Both the position numbers and the translations under genes were made by a program. From Spartobacteria bacterium (GTDB lineage: Bacteria; Verrucomicrobiota; Verrucomicrobiia; Chthoniobacterales; Chthoniobacteraceae), in the NCBI GenBank assembly GCA_021324825.1, contig JAJPII010000039.1, forward strand, positions 35,486-99,485: 64,000 nucleotides of DNA, in the 5' to 3' direction. Positions 9,367 to 18,341 of the stretch are shown here, piece by piece. Numbering within the stretch: the first letter of the stretch is position 1; every line of letters begins with the position of its first letter. The notes beneath the pieces are model-generated. The model was not told the DNA's origin, searched no databases, and saw only the letters and a list, made by a program, of their open reading frames with translations.

Positions 9367-9693
9367 TCATTCCTGCTTTGCTTCGAAGGAGGAGCCGCAA
9401 CCGCAACTGCGGGCCGCATTCGGGTTTTTGATCCGGAACCCAGCGCCCGCCAGTTCGTCCTGAAAATCGATGGTCGAACCCCGCAGAAACGGCGCGCTGC
9501 CGGCATCCACAAGGACCTGCACGCCCTCTTTTTCAATGATCTCGTCGCCCTCCTTGCGTTCGTCCAGGGCCATGCCGTACTGCATCCCGGCGCAGCCGCC
9601 GTTCTCGACGAGGATGCGCAGCCCTTTGTTCGCGGCCTGTTCGCCCAGCAGAGCCTGGAGGTGTTTTACCGCGCTGTCGGTGACGGTGATCAT
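9367..9693 (-). CDS. A-type iron-sulfur cluster carrier (ErpA/IscA/HesB family)
   Basis: 108 residues, ATG at 9693. It starts ITVTDSAVKHLQALL and has the three cysteines of A-type carriers: one in NGGCAGMQYGM and the C-terminal pair in RSCGCGSSF. IDFQDELAGAGFRIKNPNA is the standard ErpA/IscA block. These proteins hold and deliver [2Fe-2S] or [4Fe-4S] clusters to apoproteins; IspH further along the window is one client type. The open frame runs far upstream into the antisense of mutL but has no similarity there. It heads the leftward operon, 90 bp from divergent mutL. The exact subfamily cannot be settled by eye. Confidence 0.9.
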   Translation of the reverse strand: MITVTDSAVKHLQALLGEQAANKGLRILVENGGCAGMQYGMALDERKEGDEIIEKEGVQVLVDAGSAPFLRGSTIDFQDELAGAGFRIKNPNAARSCGCGSSFEAKQE

Positions 9694-9783
9694 TCTGGAT
9701 GCCAAGGTACCCAAGAGGCCCCCCGAAGTCAAACGACGCCCATGCTGGCGCGGCGCCCGCTTTTGGCCGATACTCCCCGCCCG

Positions 9784-11547
9784 ATGGCAATCCGACTCCT
9801 GCCCGAAGACGTGGCCAGCCAGGTGGCTGCCGGCGAAGTGGTGGAACGCCCCGCTTCCGTGGTGAAGGAACTGGTCGAAAACAGCCTCGACGCGGGCGCC
9901 AAAAGGATAGAGGTGACGATCCGCCGCGGCGGGGCCTCCTACATCCGCGTGGTGGACGACGGCTCCGGCATGGACCGCGACGACGCGCTCCTCTGTCTGG
10001 AGCGCCATGCCACGAGCAAGATCCGCACGGGATTGGACCTGGCGGCGATCATGACCCTCGGTTTCCGGGGCGAGGCGCTGCCAAGCATCGCGAGCGTCTC
10101 GCGTTTTCGCCTCACCACGCGCCCGCACGATGCGCTGGCGGGCACGGAAGTCGCCGTGGCCGGCGGGAAGATCGAGCACGTCCGCGATTCCGGCGAAGCG
10201 CCGGGCACGCAGATCGAGGTGCGTTCCCTCTTCTACAACCTGCCCGGGCGGCGCAAATTTCTCCGCACGGAAGCGACGGAGACGAGCCACGTCGCGCACC
10301 AGCTCCAGTTGCAAGCCATCGGCCACCCGGGCGCCGGCTTCGTCTTCGTCAACGACGACGCAGTCGTTTACCAGGCGCCTCCCGCCGGGAGCTTGCTGGA
10401 ACGCATCCGCGACCTGTGCGGCGCGGCGATGGCCGAGCAACTGCTGGAAGTGCCCGGGTTCGCGGCGGACGGCATCGGCATACGGGGATACATCGGCAAA
10501 CCGGGCGTAAGCCGCGCCACGCGCGCGCAGGAACTCGTCTTCCTCAACGGACGCGCGGTCGAGAACAGCGGCATCTATTTCGCGTTGCGCGAGGCGTACC
10601 ACACGGCGCTGATGAAAGGCCGGCATCCCGTCACCTTTCTCGTCATCGACATGGACCCCGCGGCCGTGGACGTGAATGTCCACCCCGCCAAGCGCGAGGT
10701 GCGCTTCCGCGATCCCGCCGCGTTGCGGGAGGCGGTGGTGGAAAGCGTCCGCAAAACCATCGAGACGGGCCGCGCCGGCTGGTCGCCCAACGCCCGCGCG
10801 GAGCCCCCTCCTCTTCCGCCGCCCGCAAAGACCTTTCCCGCCCAGGCCGCTCCGCCGCTCATCGATGAAAAGGAACAGGTAGTCCTGCGGCGCGACTGGT
10901 CGCTCCTGCCCCGCCAGGATATTCCTCCCGCGCCCGCCCCCGCCGTCACGGCCGACCCTCCGCCCGCGGGCGGCTTCAAGATTCTCGGCGTGCTCGGCAA
11001 GCTGTACATCCTCATGGAGAACGCCTCCGGCCTGGTGCTGGTCGACCAGCACGCCGCGCACGAACGCATCCTCTTTGAAGAACTCCGCCGCCGCATGGAG
11101 GATCAAGGCGTCCCCGCGCAACGCCTCCTCATCCCCTTCACCATCCAATCCACCCCGCGCGACTCCGACTGGATAACGCAGAACCTGGCGACCTTGACGA
11201 AGATGGGCATCGGCATCGAACCCTTCGGCGCGGGCGTCCACAAAATCGACGCCCTGCCGCAATTCATCCGCGCGGGCGATCCGCAGCAATTTCTGCGGGA
11301 TGTCATCGAAGAGTTGCGCGGCGTCAGCAGCCAAAGCTCGAAGATGCGCCTCGGCGAGGACGTGATCGCCACGACCGTCTGCCGGCACGCGGTAAAGGCC
11401 AACGACTACCTGCGCGAACCGGAACTGGTCCGGCTGATCCAGGATCTGATGGCCTGCGAACTGCCGTACTGCTGTCCGCACGGCAGGCCGACGCTCATCC
11501 AGATATCCTACGCCGACCTCGAAAAGAAATTCGGCAGGAAACCGTAA
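9784..11547 (+). CDS. mutL: DNA mismatch repair protein MutL, endonuclease-type
   Basis: 587 residues. The N-terminal GHKL ATPase shows ELVENSLDAGA, VDDGSGM and GFRGEALPSIASVS; VNVHPAKREVRF marks the end of the ATPase/transducer module. A Pro-rich linker (about residues 335-395) leads to the dimerisation domain. That domain keeps the metal-binding endonuclease motif DQHAAHERILFEE, a CRHAVKAN block and CPHGRPT, so this is the nicking MutL found in bacteria without MutH. ATG 9784 is set by the family start (IRLLPEDVASQVAAGEVVERPASV is read in two parts). No mutS is in the window. A REP-like repeat follows the stop codon. Confidence 0.96.
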   Translation: MAIRLLPEDVASQVAAGEVVERPASVVKELVENSLDAGAKRIEVTIRRGGASYIRVVDDGSGMDRDDALLCLERHATSKIRTGLDLAAIMTLGFRGEALPSIASVSRFRLTTRPHDALAGTEVAVAGGKIEHVRDSGEAPGTQIEVRSLFYNLPGRRKFLRTEATETSHVAHQLQLQAIGHPGAGFVFVNDDAVVYQAPPAGSLLERIRDLCGAAMAEQLLEVPGFAADGIGIRGYIGKPGVSRATRAQELVFLNGRAVENSGIYFALREAYHTALMKGRHPVTFLVIDMDPAAVDVNVHPAKREVRFRDPAALREAVVESVRKTIETGRAGWSPNARAEPPPLPPPAKTFPAQAAPPLIDEKEQVVLRRDWSLLPRQDIPPAPAPAVTADPPPAGGFKILGVLGKLYILMENASGLVLVDQHAAHERILFEELRRRMEDQGVPAQRLLIPFTIQSTPRDSDWITQNLATLTKMGIGIEPFGAGVHKIDALPQFIRAGDPQQFLRDVIEELRGVSSQSSKMRLGEDVIATTVCRHAVKANDYLREPELVRLIQDLMACELPYCCPHGRPTLIQISYADLEKKFGRKP

Positions 11548-11550
11548 GAG

Positions 11551-11716
11551 AGACCGAGCGGCGTCGTTGCCGTCGTAGAGTTGTAGAAGCGGCGGCGCCA
11601 GCCGCCTGGGAGCGGGAGGCGACAGCCAAAGCGCCACACCGTTCCGGGCCTTCAGGCGGCTGGCACAGCCGCCTCTACAACGAAGAGCAACCAAGAGCGG
11701 GCAAAGTGCATTGCAC
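11551..11716. repeat. REP-like intergenic repeat, copy 1 (paired inverted palindromes)
   Basis: Fills the gap between convergent mutL and dapL. A degenerate palindrome (GCGGCGGCGCCAGCCGCC, around 11590-11606) faces a perfect inverted copy, AGGCGGCTG-GCA-CAGCCGCCT, at 11654-11674. Flanks match other copies: GAGCGGCGTCGTT before the first hairpin, and GGGCAAAGTGCATTGCACGC at the right end, resembling the right ends at 17152 and 52453. A left terminal repeat is not evident. It could fold into a bidirectional hairpin between the two stop codons. Confidence 0.85.
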
Positions 11717-11724
11717 GCTGTTAG

Positions 11725-12957
11725 TTACCAGGAAAGCGCCCGGATGCGGTGGGCGGCTTCTTCCGCATTCACGCGGCTGTTGAAGGCCGAGATGCGGAAG
11801 TATCCCTCCCCGCTCGCGCCGAACCCGCTGCCGGGAGTGATGACAATGTTCGCCTCTTGCAACAGCCGGTCGAATATCTCCCAACTGCTCGCCCCTTCCG
11901 GCGCGCGCACCCATATATAAGGGGCGTTGACGCCGCCGTAAACCCGCAACCCGCTCGCGGCGACGGCCTCGCGCAGGATGGCGGCGTTGCCCATGTAATG
12001 CGCGACCAACCCGGCGACTTGCTCCTTCCCTTCCGCGGAATAGAGCGCCTCCGCGCCGCGCTGCACGGGATAGCTGACGCCGTTGAACTTCGTGCTGGAA
12101 CGTCGCTGCCAGAGCGGATGCAAACTGCGCGCCTCGCCGGAACGCGTCCTGGCCATGACGCTCTTTGGCAGGACGGTAAAGGCGCAACGCACCCCGGTGA
12201 AGCCGCCGCTCTTCGAGAAGCTGCGAAACTCGATGGCGCACTCCCGCGCCCCGGGAATCTCGTAGATGGAATGCGGAACGCCCGGCTCGGAGATATACGC
12301 CTCATACGCGGCGTCGTAGAGGAGGAGGGCTTCGTGGCGCACCGCGTATTCCACCCAGGCGCGGAGTTGCTCTAGCGAAGCGACCGCGCCCGTCGGGTTG
12401 TTCGGAAAGCAGAGGTAGATGATATCCGCCTTCTCGCGCGGGATTTCCGGCACGAACCCGTTCTCCTCCCGGCAGGGAAGATAGATCAGCCCTTCATACG
12501 CGCCCGATTCATCCGCGGCGCCGGTGTGGCCGGCCATGACGTTCGTATCGACATAGACCGGATAGACAGGATCGACCATCGCGATCCGGTTGCCCGAACC
12601 GAGGATGTCGAGGATGTTCCCGCAATCGCACTTCGAGCCGTCGGAGATGAATATCTCGTCGGCGGAGACCTTCAAACCGGCGTAGTCGTTGGCGGCGATC
12701 GCCTCGCGGAGAAACGCGTACCCCTGCTCCGGGCCGTAACCGCGGAAGGTCGCGCGCGCGCCGAGTTCATCGATGGCGCGATGCATCGCCTCCCGCGCCG
12801 CGGCGGGCAGCGGCTCCGTCACGTCGCCGATGCCGCAACGGATGACGCGCTTCGCGGCGGCGGGATCCGCCTCGCAAAAAGCGGTCACGCGCCGCGCGAT
12901 CTCCGGGAAGAGATAGCCCGCCCGCAGCTTGAGGTAGTTATCGTTGAGAAACGCCAC
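11725..12957 (-). CDS. dapL: LL-diaminopimelate aminotransferase
   Basis: 410 residues, class I PLP aminotransferase. DapL converts tetrahydrodipicolinate directly to LL-diaminopimelate, bypassing DapD/C/E, for lysine and peptidoglycan synthesis. The start [20 protein letters not shown], the [12 protein letters not shown] loop, CFPNNPTG, the PLP lysine in [13 protein letters not shown] and PGSGFG are diagnostic of DapL. The route is characteristic of Verrucomicrobiota, Chlamydiae, cyanobacteria and plants. It lies a few bases downstream of sodA on the same strand, with a repeat between it and convergent mutL. Confidence 0.96.
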   Translation of the reverse strand: MAFLNDNYLKLRAGYLFPEIARRVTAFCEADPAAAKRVIRCGIGDVTEPLPAAAREAMHRAIDELGARATFRGYGPEQGYAFLREAIAANDYAGLKVSADEIFISDGSKCDCGNILDILGSGNRIAMVDPVYPVYVDTNVMAGHTGAADESGAYEGLIYLPCREENGFVPEIPREKADIIYLCFPNNPTGAVASLEQLRAWVEYAVRHEALLLYDAAYEAYISEPGVPHSIYEIPGARECAIEFRSFSKSGGFTGVRCAFTVLPKSVMARTRSGEARSLHPLWQRRSSTKFNGVSYPVQRGAEALYSAEGKEQVAGLVAHYMGNAAILREAVAASGLRVYGGVNAPYIWVRAPEGASSWEIFDRLLQEANIVITPGSGFGASGEGYFRISAFNSRVNAEEAAHRIRALSW

Positions 12958-12963
12958 GAAAGG

Positions 12964-13569
12964 CTAAGCCTTCTCGTAGTGCTTCTCGATCTCCGGCCAG
13001 TTCACCACGTTCCACCACGCCTTGAGATAATCCGGCCGGCGGTTCTGGTAGTGCAGGTAGTAGGCGTGCTCCCAGACGTCGCAACCCATGATCGGCATGA
13101 TGCCGTCCATCAGCGGGTTGTCCTGGTTCGGCGTCGAAACGATCTCCAGCTTTCCGTTCTTTTCGATCAGCCAGACCCAGCCGCTGCCGAAACGCGCCGC
13201 CCCCGACGCATTGAACTTCTCCTTGAACGCTTCGAAGCCGCCGAACGCCGCGTCGATGCCCTGCATGAGCTTGCCGCCCGGCGTCCCGCCGCCATTCGGC
13301 GACATGATCATCCAGAACATGGAATGGTTGGCGTGGCCGCCGCCGTTGTTGCGGACAGCCGTTCGGATGTTCTCCGGTACGGAGGCGAGATCGCCGATCA
13401 GTTCACAGATGCTCTTCTTCGCCAGTTCCGGGTGATCCTTCAGCGCGTTATTGAGGTTCGTGACGTAAGTCTGGTGATGCTTGCCGTGGTGGATCTCCAT
13501 CGTCTTTGCGTCGATGTGCGGCTCCAGAGCATCCGTGGGATAAGGGAGAGGTGGTAGTTCGTATGCCAT
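12964..13569 (-). CDS. sodA: Superoxide dismutase, Mn type by residues
   Basis: 201 residues. It disproportionates superoxide. Metal ligands are visible: His27 in MEIHHGKHH, His82 in [11 protein letters not shown], and Asp/His in [19 protein letters not shown]. Gly77 next to the second ligand, with Gln in [10 protein letters not shown], is the manganese-type combination, whereas Fe enzymes carry Gln near position 70 and Ala or His later. No signal peptide, so cytoplasmic. Its start region abuts the remains of a fic gene, and dapL follows after six bases. Confidence 0.95.
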   Translation of the reverse strand: MAYELPPLPYPTDALEPHIDAKTMEIHHGKHHQTYVTNLNNALKDHPELAKKSICELIGDLASVPENIRTAVRNNGGGHANHSMFWMIMSPNGGGTPGGKLMQGIDAAFGGFEAFKEKFNASGAARFGSGWVWLIEKNGKLEIVSTPNQDNPLMDGIMPIMGCDVWEHAYYLHYQNRRPDYLKAWWNVVNWPEIEKHYEKA

Positions 13570-13607
13570 AGGCCGCCAGTATCCCTCCCCGTTTTAAAAA
13601 TTGCAAG

Positions 13608-14109
13608 GAGCCCTTCCTCAAGCATGCGTCGCACGACCCGCTTTTGCCGATCATTCAATCGATCCCTATGCAGATCGAAAAGCCTCGTTTTGAGCAAAAC
13701 GAACTCGACCTGCTTTTCAGCGGCGCTCTGTGCTTCTGCCGCCATGCCGACAAAATAGCGAAGCCACCCGGTCACGTCCGGAAAAGTTTGCGCCTTTTCC
13801 AACGCCTCGTAATAGGCGCTCTTGCTCGCTTCAATCGTCTTCGACAAACTCAGCAATGCGGGCCGGTTTAGACCTTGCGAAAGCGCCTTTTCGGAAACGG
13901 CGCGCCCTATGCGTCCATTTCCGTCTTCAAACGGGTGAATGCTTTCGAAATACAAATGGGCAACAGCCGACCGCACAGGGGCATGTTTTATTTCCCGTTC
14001 GCTCGCGTTGAACCATTCAATAAACGCCCATTTCCGCCGGCACGCACACCGAAGGCGGCGCTTCAAAATGTACTTTGAGACGTTTACCCCCGGAGATAAC
14101 TCGCATCGA
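13608..14109 (-). pseudogene. Remnant of a Fic/DOC-family protein (truncated at both ends, one frameshift)
   Basis: The main frame keeps the Fic core: FIEWFNASEREIKHAPVR, then IHPFEDGNGRIGRAVSEKAL with the catalytic HPFxxGNGR, then a helical C-terminal segment up to RRMLEEG. Upstream homology (SMRVISGGKRLKVHFEAPP, VPAEMG) sits in another frame, with the shift near 14025-14033, and a stop precedes it at 14110-14112, so about the first 100 residues are gone. After RMLEEG the frame runs without homology into sodA, so the C-terminal domain is missing too. Intact Fic proteins transfer AMP or other groups to target hydroxyls. This copy is very unlikely to make a full protein, although the core peptide could still be translated. 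Confidence 0.8.
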
Positions 14110-14141
14110 TCACCGCTTCAATTTGCGCCCCTTTTCAAGGG

Positions 14142-15476
14142 TTACGTTTTCCGTCCTTTCGCCTGCTCGTCGAAAAGCTGCCGCCAATGGTCCAGCCGCT
14201 CCTTCACCCGCTTCTCATTCCCGAGGCCGCTCGGTTCGTAGTAGATGCGCCCTTCCGGCAGATACGCCTGCGGAACGTAGCCGCCTTCATAGTCGTGGCC
14301 GTATTTATAATCCGCCCCGTGGCCGAGCTTCGCCGCGCTCTTGTAATGGGCGTCGCGCAAATGCTTCGGAACCGCCAGCGTGCGCCCTTCCTTCACGTCC
14401 CGGGACGCTTTCGAGATCGCGGCGTAAGAACGATTGCTCTTCGGCGCCGTCGCTATGTGGATCGTCGCTTGCGCCAGCGGTATCCGCGCCTCCGGCAGAC
14501 CGACAAACTCCACCGCGTGCTGCGCCGCCACCGCCACGACAAGCGCCTGGGGGTCGGCCATCCCAACGTCCTCGCTGGCGCAGATGACGATCCGCCGCGC
14601 GATGAACCGTATGTCCTCCCCCGCATACAGCATCTTCGCCAGCCAATACACCGCCGCGTCCGGGTCGGACCCGCGCATGCTCTTTATAAACGCGCTGATG
14701 GTGTCGTAATGCTGGTCTTCATCCGCGTCATAGACAACCGCCTTGCGCTGGATGCTCTCCTCCGCCGCCGCAAGGTCCAGATGAATGACGCCATCCGCCC
14801 CGGGCGGAGTCGTCAGCACGCCGATCTCCAGTGCGTTCAGGCATTTGCGGGCGTCGCCGTCACTCGTCACCGCGAGATGGCGGAGAGCCTCCCGCGTGGC
14901 GGCCACCCGCCGCCGCCCAAACCCGCGCTCGCAGTCGGCAAGCGCTCGCTCCATCAGGCCGAGCAAATCCTCCACTCCCAGCGGCTCCAGTTGGAAAACC
15001 TGCGAACGCGAGACGAGCGGGCTGTTAATGTAAAAGAACGGGTTGTGCGTCGTCGCGCCGATGAGCCGCAGCACCCCGCTCTCCACGTCCGGCAGCAGAA
15101 CGTCCTGCTGCGCCTTGTTGAAGCGGTGTATCTCGTCGATGAAAAGGATGGTTTTTGCGCCGCTGCGCAAACGGTTCTCCGCCGAGGCGATGACCCGCCG
15201 CATATCCGCCACACTGCTTTCCACGCCGCTCAGCCGCTCGAAACGCGAACGCGTGCTCGCGGCGATGATGTGCGCCAACGTGGTCTTCCCCGTGCCCGGC
15301 GGCCCGAATAGGATGATGGACGAAATGCGATCCGCCTCGATGGCGCGCCGCAAAAGTTTCCCCGGGCCGAGGATGTGCGCCTGCCCCGTGAATTCCTCCA
15401 GCGTCCGCGGACGCATACGCGTGGCGAGCGGCTCCGCGCCGGAAACCCCCGGTTCCGTTTCGAAGAGATCAGACAT
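14142..15476 (-). CDS. rarA: Replication-associated recombination protein A (AAA+ ATPase)
   Basis: 444 residues, RarA/MgsA family related to clamp-loader subunits; acts at stalled replication forks. The family start LATRMRPRTLEEFTGQAHIL is followed by Walker A GPPGTGKTTLA, Walker B ILFIDEIHRFNKAQQD, sensor 1 IGATTHNPFF and sensor 2 SDGDARKCLNALE. The C-terminal tetramerisation domain includes YDTISAFIKSMRGSDPDAA and the lineage-conserved ending GGYVPQAYLPEGRIYYEPSG. ATG at 15476. It is divergent from the universal stress protein gene. Confidence 0.95.
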   Translation of the reverse strand: MSDLFETEPGVSGAEPLATRMRPRTLEEFTGQAHILGPGKLLRRAIEADRISSIILFGPPGTGKTTLAHIIAASTRSRFERLSGVESSVADMRRVIASAENRLRSGAKTILFIDEIHRFNKAQQDVLLPDVESGVLRLIGATTHNPFFYINSPLVSRSQVFQLEPLGVEDLLGLMERALADCERGFGRRRVAATREALRHLAVTSDGDARKCLNALEIGVLTTPPGADGVIHLDLAAAEESIQRKAVVYDADEDQHYDTISAFIKSMRGSDPDAAVYWLAKMLYAGEDIRFIARRIVICASEDVGMADPQALVVAVAAQHAVEFVGLPEARIPLAQATIHIATAPKSNRSYAAISKASRDVKEGRTLAVPKHLRDAHYKSAAKLGHGADYKYGHDYEGGYVPQAYLPEGRIYYEPSGLGNEKRVKERLDHWRQLFDEQAKGRKT

Positions 15477-15563
15477 GCCCTACTATAGATGCGCCATCCT
15501 CCCTCCGGCAAAAAAATCCCTCGCGCCCGCGCCCGGCTTCCCCGAAAGTCCCGGATCGTACTG

Positions 15564-16403
15564 ATGAAAGGATTTGGCAACATCGCGGTAGCGTCCACCT
15601 TTTCGCCGCGCTTCCTGCCGCTGCTGGCGGAAGCGAGAGCCTTCGCCGAAAAGCTCGGAAGCGCGTTCAGCGTCATCCACGCCGGCAAATGCGGCGCGGA
15701 GGAAGAAGAACGTTTCGGGAAAGCCTTCGATACATTGAGAATAAACCCCCGCCCCCGCATCCATTGCGCGGAAGGGGAACCCGCCGAAGCCATCCTCCGC
15801 GCGGCGACCGAACTGGGCGTGGACCTCCTCATAGCCGGCGCGATGGAAAAAGACGTGGGCAGCCGCAACTTCCTCGGCGACGTCGCCCGCACCCTCATCC
15901 GGAATTCCCCCATCTCCCTGCTGCTCTACCCGCGGCCCGCCACGGAAGCCCGCGCCTTCCGCAAACTGGCGGCCATCGTCGATTTCTCCCCGCTCGCCGC
16001 CCTCGCCTTGAAGCAGACCATCCACCTCGCCGAAAAACACGCCGCCGACTCCATCCACGCCGTCCGCGTCTTCACCATCTTCGACCAGGCGCTCTCGCAG
16101 CCGGACGAGTTTTTCCAAGGGGCGAAGTCGGCGCATCCCGGCGTCGCGGCGGAGGAAGAACAACTCGCGCGCTTCATCGACGCCGCCGGCCCCCGTTCCG
16201 TTTCCATGGAAGCCCGGTGCGTCGAAGGCGCCACCGGTTTCGCGGTCTCCGACTACGTCCAGGCCATCGAGGCCGACCTGCTCGTCATTTCCTCCGGCCT
16301 TCCCGGCTCGCCCCATCCCCTGCCGCAAGGCATGGACTGGCTCTTCAACGTCATCCCGACAAACCTGCTCGTCCTCAAAGGCGGAAACGCGGGCCCCGCT
16401 TAA
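15564..16403 (+). CDS. Tandem universal stress protein
   Basis: 279 residues made of two UspA-type alpha/beta domains, about 1-130 and 135-279. The first runs from NIAVASTFS to DLLIAGAMEKDVGSRNFLGDVARTLIRNSPISLLLYP, the second from FRKLAAIVDFSP to LLVISSGLP...NVIPTNLLVLKGG. A canonical GxxGxxxxx(G/S)xx(S/T) ATP-binding motif is only partly present. The frame is open from 15489, but ATG 15564 gives the normal beta-strand start (MKGFGNIAVAS), so it is preferred. The adjacent membrane protein gene follows after 48 bp. Confidence 0.83.
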   Translation: MKGFGNIAVASTFSPRFLPLLAEARAFAEKLGSAFSVIHAGKCGAEEEERFGKAFDTLRINPRPRIHCAEGEPAEAILRAATELGVDLLIAGAMEKDVGSRNFLGDVARTLIRNSPISLLLYPRPATEARAFRKLAAIVDFSPLAALALKQTIHLAEKHAADSIHAVRVFTIFDQALSQPDEFFQGAKSAHPGVAAEEEQLARFIDAAGPRSVSMEARCVEGATGFAVSDYVQAIEADLLVISSGLPGSPHPLPQGMDWLFNVIPTNLLVLKGGNAGPA

Positions 16404-16451
16404 AACACACAAATACACGCGGCGGAGAACCGCGGCGCGAAGCCTCTTGGG

Positions 16452-16994
16452 ATGGCATCACCCTTCCAAAGGCGCATCGTGGACGCAATCGTGGGCCTGC
16501 TCGCGGGCATCGTCGCCACCGGCCCCATGACCGTCGCCATGATCCTCTGGCACAGACGCCTCCCCGTACAGGAGCGTTACCCCCTGCCGCCGCGCCAGAT
16601 CGTGATGAAACTGGCGCGCGTCACCGGCCTCGACAAATCCATGTCCAACGAAGCGCGCTCCGCCGCAACATTACTCGCGCATTTCGGATACGGCGGCGCC
16701 ATAGGCGCGATTTACGGAGCAGTCGCCGAAGAGCTCCCCTCCCCGGGCATCCCGAAAGGAATCCTCTTCGGGCTGATCGTCTGGGTAACGAACTACCTGG
16801 CAATGCTGCCCGCCGCTGGCGTCCTGCACGGCGCGCAAAAACACCCCGCCCGGCGCAACGCCCTCATGATCGCCGCGCACATCGTCTGGGGCGCGGCAAC
16901 GGGCTGGCTCGACAGCGTCTTGCGCGAAGACGCCCACGGCGGAGGGCGGCAACCCTTCTCCACCGCGCACCTCATGCATCCGGATGCGCGTTAA
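16452..16994 (+). CDS. Small polytopic membrane protein, possibly YagU/DUF1440-like
   Basis: 180 residues with hydrophobic stretches at about 11-30, 75-93, 102-120 and 138-152. The region after SPGIPKGILFGLIVWVTN resembles the repeated helix pair of YagU-type inner-membrane proteins (DUF1440/DUF6789), but no decisive motif can be seen. The Met-Ala start at 16452 fits a leading basic cytoplasmic end (SPFQRRI). It probably shares a transcript with the universal stress protein gene. Function unknown. Confidence 0.55.
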   Translation: MASPFQRRIVDAIVGLLAGIVATGPMTVAMILWHRRLPVQERYPLPPRQIVMKLARVTGLDKSMSNEARSAATLLAHFGYGGAIGAIYGAVAEELPSPGIPKGILFGLIVWVTNYLAMLPAAGVLHGAQKHPARRNALMIAAHIVWGAATGWLDSVLREDAHGGGRQPFSTAHLMHPDAR

Positions 16995-17010
16995 AAAAAA
17001 CCCTTCCGCC

Positions 17011-17171
17011 AGAGAGTGTCATGCATTTTTCACCCCGAGCGGCGTCGTTATCGCAGTTCTCGCTGTAGAGGCGGCAGTGCCAGCCGCCTGGAGCGGGAAG
17101 CAACGGCAAACCGGCAGGCCGATCCAAATCTTGAGGCAATTAAAAGGGAACAAAAGTGCATGACACACTCT
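17011..17171. mobile_element. 161-bp MITE-like element with 20-bp terminal inverted repeats and an inner REP palindrome
   Basis: The left end AGAGAGTGTCATGCATTTTT (17011-17030) and the reverse complement of the right end, AGAGTGTGTCATGCACTTTT (17152-17171), match at 18 of 20 positions. Inside are GAGCGGCGTCGTT and the palindrome AGGCGGCAG-TGC-CAGCCGCCT (17069-17089) shared with the other four copies. It has no coding capacity, so any mobility would depend on a transposase elsewhere. It sits in the gap before ssrA. Confidence 0.75.
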
Positions 17172-17188
17172 AAGGAATGTGCTATCAT
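17160..17188 (+). promoter_or_regulatory. Probable ssrA promoter, -35 box inside the repeat's right terminus
   Basis: ATGACA (17160-17165), a 17-bp spacer and TATCAT (17183-17188) give a good sigma-70-type pair 13 bases before the mature tmRNA 5' end. This is compatible with a short leader removed by RNase P. The -35 hexamer lies within the right terminal inverted repeat of the 17011-17171 element. Confidence 0.6.
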
Positions 17189-17201
17189 CAACTTTGCAGA
17201 T

Positions 17202-17557
17202 GGGGGCGTACTGGTTTCGACTTATAGTCTGAGATCCAGGCGGCATGTCGAGGATGACTCGTTGGCCTCGTAAAAATCCGAGTCAAAACAAATAAACGCA
17301 GATCACGAAGATCTCGCTCTCGCGGCTTAATTGACCGTGACGTTTCCGGGCGGACGCCTGCTACGGCTGGGAACGAAGGCAGCAGGCTGGTCTTTCGGCG
17401 GAGCGACCGCGCCGGGGGATGAATCGATTACGTGGATGCTCGAGCGGAGGCACTGTGCCGGCCCAAACGCCGCCGCTCTAAACCTCGCGACCGGATAAGC
17501 ATGTAGAAGCTTGGGTTTATGGCATTAAGGACAGGGGTTCAACTCCCCTCGCCTCCA
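17202..17557 (+). ncRNA. ssrA: Transfer-messenger RNA (tmRNA)
   Basis: A one-piece tmRNA of 356 nt that rescues stalled ribosomes. The 5' end GGGGGCG pairs with the 3' end CGCCTCC (one G-U pair), followed by discriminator A; CCA is not encoded. Conserved parts are TGGTTTCGAC near the 5' end, GTTGGCCTCGTAAAAA before the tag, and the T-arm GGGGTTCAACTCCCC at the 3' end. The reading frame resumed at GCA gives the tag ADHEDLALAA followed by TAA; LALAA is a normal degradation-tag ending, and the charging alanine precedes the tag. A MITE-like element lies immediately upstream. Confidence 0.96.
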
Positions 17558-17591
17558 GTTACAAATACAGGCATAGCTAGCCCGGGCTGGT

Positions 17592-17885
17592 TTAAGGAGA
17601 CGTTTGCGTTAAGCTTCTTTGGCCAAATCGTCGCGCGGAACGCGCCTTCATTCTGGCTATCTCCTCCTGGCGGTTTTTGGGGGAGGCGGAAGATTCGAGC
17701 GAGGTGAGCAGGCAGTTTGATATGCGAGCGATATCGGCCACCGCCGATTGAAAAACAGCTTCGTTCGCCTTTGAAGGTTTGTTGAAGCCGCTAATCTTCC
17801 TTACGAATTGCAGGGACGCCGCAAGTATCTCTTGCTCGCTAACAGGGGGGTCAAAGTTGAATAATGGCTTGATGTTTCTGCACAT
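17592..17885 (-). CDS. DUF2277-family small protein
   Basis: 97 residues. MCRNIKPLFNFDPPVSEQE and LQFVRKISGFNKPSKANE are the hallmark of DUF2277, a widespread soluble family of unknown function; a charged helical tail (EEIARMKARSARRFGQ) follows. The ATG at 17885 has GGAG about ten bases upstream and is the family start; the frame is open further up without similarity. It is convergent to ssrA, ending 34 bp after it. Confidence 0.85.
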   Translation of the reverse strand: MCRNIKPLFNFDPPVSEQEILAASLQFVRKISGFNKPSKANEAVFQSAVADIARISNCLLTSLESSASPKNRQEEIARMKARSARRFGQRSLTQTSP

Positions 17886-18020
17886 GAACGTCACTCTCCG
17901 CAAGTTCTCGAATAGAGCAAGGGCCGAGTTGCCCAGTTGCCTCCGACGCAACCGGTTCTGTGCCCGATGTGAACCGGGGCTCTTTTCAATTCTGTCAGCT
18001 TGCGACAAGCATTGAATCCA

Positions 18021-18341
18021 ATGCATGAACAACTCATCAGCGAACCGCTTCAGCCGGTGCACGGTCAAACATCCGGCCCGGTAGTCGCGGGCGCACCGCT
18101 GCTGCCCGCGAGATTCCTATGGCGCGGCGTGGAATACAAAATCCGCGAAGTCTTCGAGACATGGAAGGAGACCGGCCCTTGCACACATGGGAGCGGCGAA
18201 CGTTACGTCCGCAAGCATTGGTTTCGCATCGGCACCACCTGCGGCGACGAGATGAAAATCTATTTCGAGCGCAAACCCCGTTCGGCGCGGCAGGCGAAGC
18301 AGCGATGGCGGCTCTACACCTTCACGCCGGCCGGGGAATGA
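18021..18341 (+). CDS. Small protein resembling DUF6504
   Basis: 106 residues, no signal peptide. The central part FLWRGVEYKIREVFETWKETGP and the ending RWRLYTFTPAGE have the spaced aromatics (F.W.G..Y....W...W....Y....W.LY) of DUF6504 proteins, beta-rich domains of unknown function. ATG 18021 is taken as the start; an in-frame TTG at 18000 is possible. Codon use is ordinary for the window. A promoter for the secretion locus follows its stop. Confidence 0.55.
   Translation: MHEQLISEPLQPVHGQTSGPVVAGAPLLPARFLWRGVEYKIREVFETWKETGPCTHGSGERYVRKHWFRIGTTCGDEMKIYFERKPRSARQAKQRWRLYTFTPAGE

Noticed and set aside
7190..9463. 757-codon rightward open frame over serA and its neighbour
   Set aside because: Antisense of two genes; Arg/His/Asp-rich translation with no recognisable domain.
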